Position numbers and translations under genes: made by a program | NCBI GenBank assembly: GCA_002171675.1 | Contig: NHDX01000008.1 | Coordinates: 4,862 to 21,823, forward strand | Source of the DNA: Chloroflexi bacterium TMED70 | GTDB lineage: Bacteria > Chloroflexota > Dehalococcoidia > Lucifugimonadales > Lucifugimonadaceae | Length of the DNA stretch: 16,962 bases | Reading direction: 5' to 3' | The notes under the pieces: model-generated | The model's input: the letters and a program-made list of their open reading frames with translations, nothing else | Databases searched by the model: none | What the model was told of the DNA's origin: nothing | Part shown: positions 14,943 to 16,962 of the stretch, one piece after another | How positions within the stretch are numbered: the stretch's first letter is position 1 | Layout: each line of letters starts with the position of its first letter

Positions 14943-15836
14943 TTAAACCTTCATTTTTCTATTTGTATATTTTCTACCAATTTTTGCTGCCTCTTCGCTC
15001 TGACCAGCTATAACTCTTGCTCCTGAATCTATAACATCTTTTATATTTTCTGGAGTTCCTTCGCTTAAAAATCTTACATTATTTTTTTCACAAGCTGCTT
15101 TTACTCTCTTTGATGCATCAATAATTCTTTGATCGGGCTTTGATCCTTTTACTCTATTTATTTTCATAGACATGGACATATCTCCGGGACCCATCTCTGC
15201 AAACCCAATGCCAGGTATGCTTAATATTTGTTCACAATTATTTAATCCTTCTAATGTTTCAATTTTTAATCCTAATAATAGCTCTCCATCTGGATTTAGA
15301 GGCCAAGGATCGGCTTTTTCCATGTACTCGTTATTATCTTCTAGTCCCCACTTTAATTTGGCCATAAATTCTGATCCTACCCCCCTAGTTCCATCTTTAA
15401 GCCCAAAACCTACTCCTTGATCATTTAATTTATATCTACAAGATTCAACGAAAGCAGAAACTGCCTCTGGAGAAGATGCCTCACACAACAAGATACCATG
15501 AACTCCTCTAGCTAAAATTTGTCTTATTTGCCAAGAGTTATATCTAATAATTTCTCCACTTTCCCCTTGTACAGGTAATTCTATAATTACAGTTGGGGTG
15601 ACATGACCTGATGGAGTTGGTCCTCCGTCAACTAATCCTTGCATATAGGCCTCTAAGCCTCCCATATCAAAAGATCCATGTTCCATTCCAATATTTATAT
15701 AATCTGCCCAAATGTTTGCGTCTTTTTTCCCTTGTTCGTATGTAAGGAAGTCTTTTGAAAAGGAATGTAATCCCGCGTAATAGATTGGTTGATCATTTTC
15801 TAGTAATTCTATAGCCCTATTAATTCTTTTAGCCAT
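14943..15836 (-). CDS. HpcH/HpaI aldolase/citrate lyase family-like protein, divergent
   Basis: The fold is recognisable as the phosphoenolpyruvate/pyruvate-type barrel of HpcH/HpaI aldolases. Numbered from the ATG at 15836 (297 residues), it has H53 in 'GMEHGS', E193 in 'LKIETLEG' and D219 in 'GPGDMSMS', corresponding to the catalytic His and the two metal ligands. However, the Arg found after the third strand in typical members (as in 'IVRINE' of the other copy) is missing: the equivalent strand reads 'TVIIELP'. The usual 'GIVVP' block is 'GILLCEAS'. About 40 extra residues lie in the middle, including 'DPWPLNPDGE'. It may act on a different substrate, possibly larger, or not be an aldolase. 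The longest frame starts at 15851, but GGAGG lies within those extra codons and suits the ATG at 15836. It is transcribed alone, convergent with the Ldh pair. Confidence 0.78.
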   Translation of the reverse strand: MAKRINRAIELLENDQPIYYAGLHSFSKDFLTYEQGKKDANIWADYINIGMEHGSFDMGGLEAYMQGLVDGGPTPSGHVTPTVIIELPVQGESGEIIRYNSWQIRQILARGVHGILLCEASSPEAVSAFVESCRYKLNDQGVGFGLKDGTRGVGSEFMAKLKWGLEDNNEYMEKADPWPLNPDGELLLGLKIETLEGLNNCEQILSIPGIGFAEMGPGDMSMSMKINRVKGSKPDQRIIDASKRVKAACEKNNVRFLSEGTPENIKDVIDSGARVIAGQSEEAAKIGRKYTNRKMKV

Positions 15837-15844
15837 ATTTGATT

Positions 15845-15849
15845 CCTCC
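15845..15849 (-). promoter_or_regulatory. Shine-Dalgarno GGAGG fixing the start at 15836
   Basis: GGAGG on the minus strand is eight bases before the ATG at 15836-15834. The alternative ATG at 15851 overlaps this element and has no upstream ribosome-binding site. Confidence 0.6.
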
Positions 15850-15883
15850 ATAAAAGATTTCGTTTTGTAGGTATTTATGAAAA

Positions 15884-15889
15884 TATAAT
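15884..15889 (+). promoter_or_regulatory. Possible -10 element (TATAAT) for the exported-protein gene
   Basis: A perfect TATAAT lies 27 nt before the ATG at 15917, within the 80 nt divergent spacer. The -35 region at 17 nt spacing (CGTTTT) is poor, and the surrounding DNA is nearly all A/T, so this may be chance. Confidence 0.3.
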
Positions 15890-15916
15890 ATTATTTTTTA
15901 AAATAAAATAGTTACT

Positions 15917-16483
15917 ATGAGCAAATATACTAAAATATGTCTTTTATTATCTTTATTTTTATTTATCTATTGTCATGTTCCTCCATCCCGTGAAATACAA
16001 AATAAAGATTTTACTGATTTATCATCAATAATTGAGTCTTCTGATAGAGTATTAAGTCTTTCATATCTAGATGAAAAAATAGAATATTCTGCTGAAGAGG
16101 AAAATTACATAAGCTTAAAATTTGAAATTGTAGAAAAATTTATTGGTTCTTCAAAGGAAGGAGAGATAATCTTTATAACGTTTTCAAAAAGTTATTTTGA
16201 TGAATTGACAAGTCAAAATAAAGAGAATATTTCTTTCAGTAAAGAGAATAATTATCTCTTTTTCTTAATGGGTAGAGCAAAAAAAAATACTTTCCCTAAA
16301 AAATTGGGAGGAAGCTTGTGGCTTAATAATGGTAATCCTTCAATTTACGAAATAACTGATAATAAGATAAATATTATAAGTAATCCTCTAATAATAGAAA
16401 ATTTGCCCGAAGAATTTAATAATATTCAAAAAATTAGTTATTCTGATTTTAGAAAAATAATCTTAGAAAAAATCATTAAATGA
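15917..16483 (+). CDS. Exported protein of unknown function, possible lipoprotein
   Basis: No family is recognised for this 188-residue protein. Residues 1-18 look like a signal peptide: MSKYTK followed by a hydrophobic stretch of Leu, Phe and Ile. A Cys follows at 19 in 'LFIYCH', which would suit a lipoprotein, but Tyr at -1 is unusual for the lipobox, so signal peptidase I cleavage or an uncleaved anchor is also possible. The mature part is rich in Lys, Glu, Asn and Ser with alternating hydrophobic residues ('YISLKFEIVEKFIG', 'GEIIFITFSKSYF', 'NNYLFFLMGRA'), suggesting a mostly beta-strand domain. The pattern of a short beta domain with an 'NNYLFFL' strand resembles secreted proteins of unknown role, but I would not name it. 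The next gene starts within its stop codon (ATGA), so the two are probably made together. Confidence 0.7.
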   Translation: MSKYTKICLLLSLFLFIYCHVPPSREIQNKDFTDLSSIIESSDRVLSLSYLDEKIEYSAEEENYISLKFEIVEKFIGSSKEGEIIFITFSKSYFDELTSQNKENISFSKENNYLFFLMGRAKKNTFPKKLGGSLWLNNGNPSIYEITDNKINIISNPLIIENLPEEFNNIQKISYSDFRKIILEKIIK

Positions 16484-16638
16484 AAAATATACTTATACTT
16501 CATGGCAAGGTTGGCTATTTTGATGAAATATTATTTGGGATTTTATTATTCGTTTTTATAATATTTATTGCCTATGCTTATTTTAAAGCTGTCAAAAGAA
16601 AAAGACTGTTTTCGAGAAAAAAACCTACTAAGAAATAG
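16480..16638 (+). CDS. Small single-pass membrane protein, 52 residues
   Basis: The ATG overlaps the TGA stop of the upstream exported-protein gene (ATGA, 16480-16483), a classic coupling arrangement, and the frame stays open for 52 residues. A short N-terminus (MKNILILHGKVGYFDE) is followed by a strongly hydrophobic segment at about 17-34 (ILFGILLFVFIIFIAYAY), then a very basic tail with ten Lys/Arg in the last 17 residues. By the positive-inside rule the tail should be cytoplasmic. No family is recognised. Its existence rests on the overlap, the clear membrane segment and the charge pattern; homologues would be needed to be certain. Its 3' end overlaps the convergent CoA-transferase gene by 11 nt. 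Confidence 0.62.
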   Translation: MKNILILHGKVGYFDEILFGILLFVFIIFIAYAYFKAVKRKRLFSRKKPTKK

Positions 16639-16962
16639 CACCATTTTTCTTATAATCTGCTATTTCTTTTTTTGAATAACCGTTTTCAAGTAAAATCTTT
16701 TCAGTATGCTCTCCCAATAGTGGAGAAGGTGTCCTTAAAGAACTTGGTTTTTCTAAAAATTTAGCTACTACTCCAATATTATTATGTTTTCCAGTTTTTG
16801 GATGATTTAACTCAATTTTCATATCTCTAAATTGTATTTGTTCATCGTTCCAAACTTCTTTTATATCGTAGATTGGCCCACAAGGGACTCCTGCAATATC
16901 TAAAATTTTTATCCATTCCTCTCTAGTTTTTTTCGAAAATGTTTTTTCAAGTTCAACTTCTA
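16628..16962 (-). CDS. Class III CoA-transferase (CaiB/BaiF family), C-terminal part
   Basis: The minus-strand frame is open to the window edge, so the N-terminal part, with the catalytic Asp, lies outside. About 111 residues are visible. They match the family's C-terminal region: 'TREEWIKIL', 'AGVPCGPIYDIKEVW' and 'PSPLLGEHTEKILLENGYS', ending with 'EIADYKKNGAIS'. These enzymes move CoA between organic acids (for example formyl-CoA:oxalate, carnitine or bile-acid CoA-transferases). The substrate cannot be inferred from this part. The first in-frame Met in the window, at 16822, is internal and not the start. The gene is convergent with the small membrane-protein gene. Confidence 0.9.
   Translation of the reverse strand, partial: EVELEKTFSKKTREEWIKILDIAGVPCGPIYDIKEVWNDEQIQFRDMKIELNHPKTGKHNNIGVVAKFLEKPSSLRTPSPLLGEHTEKILLENGYSKKEIADYKKNGAIS

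Noticed and set aside
1..16962. tRNA, rRNA, riboswitch, CRISPR, insertion sequence or phage features
   Set aside because: No cloverleaf-like sequence, repeated spacer pattern, transposase or integrase frame, inverted-repeat ends or long non-coding leader was seen; the longest gaps between genes are about 80 nt.

Overview
This is an AT-rich (by eye about one third G+C), very gene-dense stretch of a free-living bacterial chromosome. No rRNA, tRNA, insertion sequence, CRISPR array, phage gene or long gene-free stretch is visible. Two different enolase-superfamily dehydratases, two HpcH/HpaI-type aldolase homologues, two Ldh-type oxidoreductases, a D-aminoacylase-like amidohydrolase and a CaiB/BaiF CoA-transferase together suggest an uncultivated marine lineage such as the SAR202 clade of Chloroflexota. 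That placement is inference from gene content; no ribosomal marker is present to prove it.

Layout. 1-3685 (+): the end of a DegV-family lipid-binding protein, RecG helicase, and a beta-propeller protein that carries every active-site position of peptidyl-alpha-hydroxyglycine alpha-amidating lyase (PAL). 3678-6116 (-): leucyl-tRNA synthetase with unusual signature motifs. 6191-7774 (+): amidohydrolase of the N-acyl-D-amino-acid deacylase family. 7771-11702 (-): a four-gene run transcribed as enolase-superfamily dehydratase, HpcH/HpaI aldolase, FKBP-type lipoprotein, RspA/mannonate-dehydratase-like enzyme. 11782-14940 (+): formylglycine-generating enzyme and a tandem pair of Ldh-type dehydrogenases. 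14943-15836 (-): a second, divergent HpcH/HpaI homologue. 15917-16638 (+): an unrecognised exported protein and a 52-residue membrane protein. 16628-16962 (-): the C-terminal part of a class III CoA-transferase.

How the genes may work together. The segment 7771-15836 looks like an acid-sugar or hydroxy-acid catabolic island. Enolase-superfamily dehydratases make 2-keto-3-deoxy acids, HpcH/HpaI aldolases split such acids to pyruvate plus an aldehyde, and Ldh-type enzymes interconvert 2-oxo and 2-hydroxy acids. The formylglycine-generating enzyme would activate type I sulfatases encoded elsewhere, which points to sulfated polysaccharide or sulfate-ester substrates. The substrates are not readable from sequence.

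Genome style. Convergent genes overlap or nearly abut (8, 4 and 11 nt overlaps, one 2 nt gap), leaving no room for intrinsic terminators. Divergent genes are separated by only 74-80 nt. Several starts were moved downstream from the longest open frame because a good Shine-Dalgarno sequence sits just before an internal start codon.
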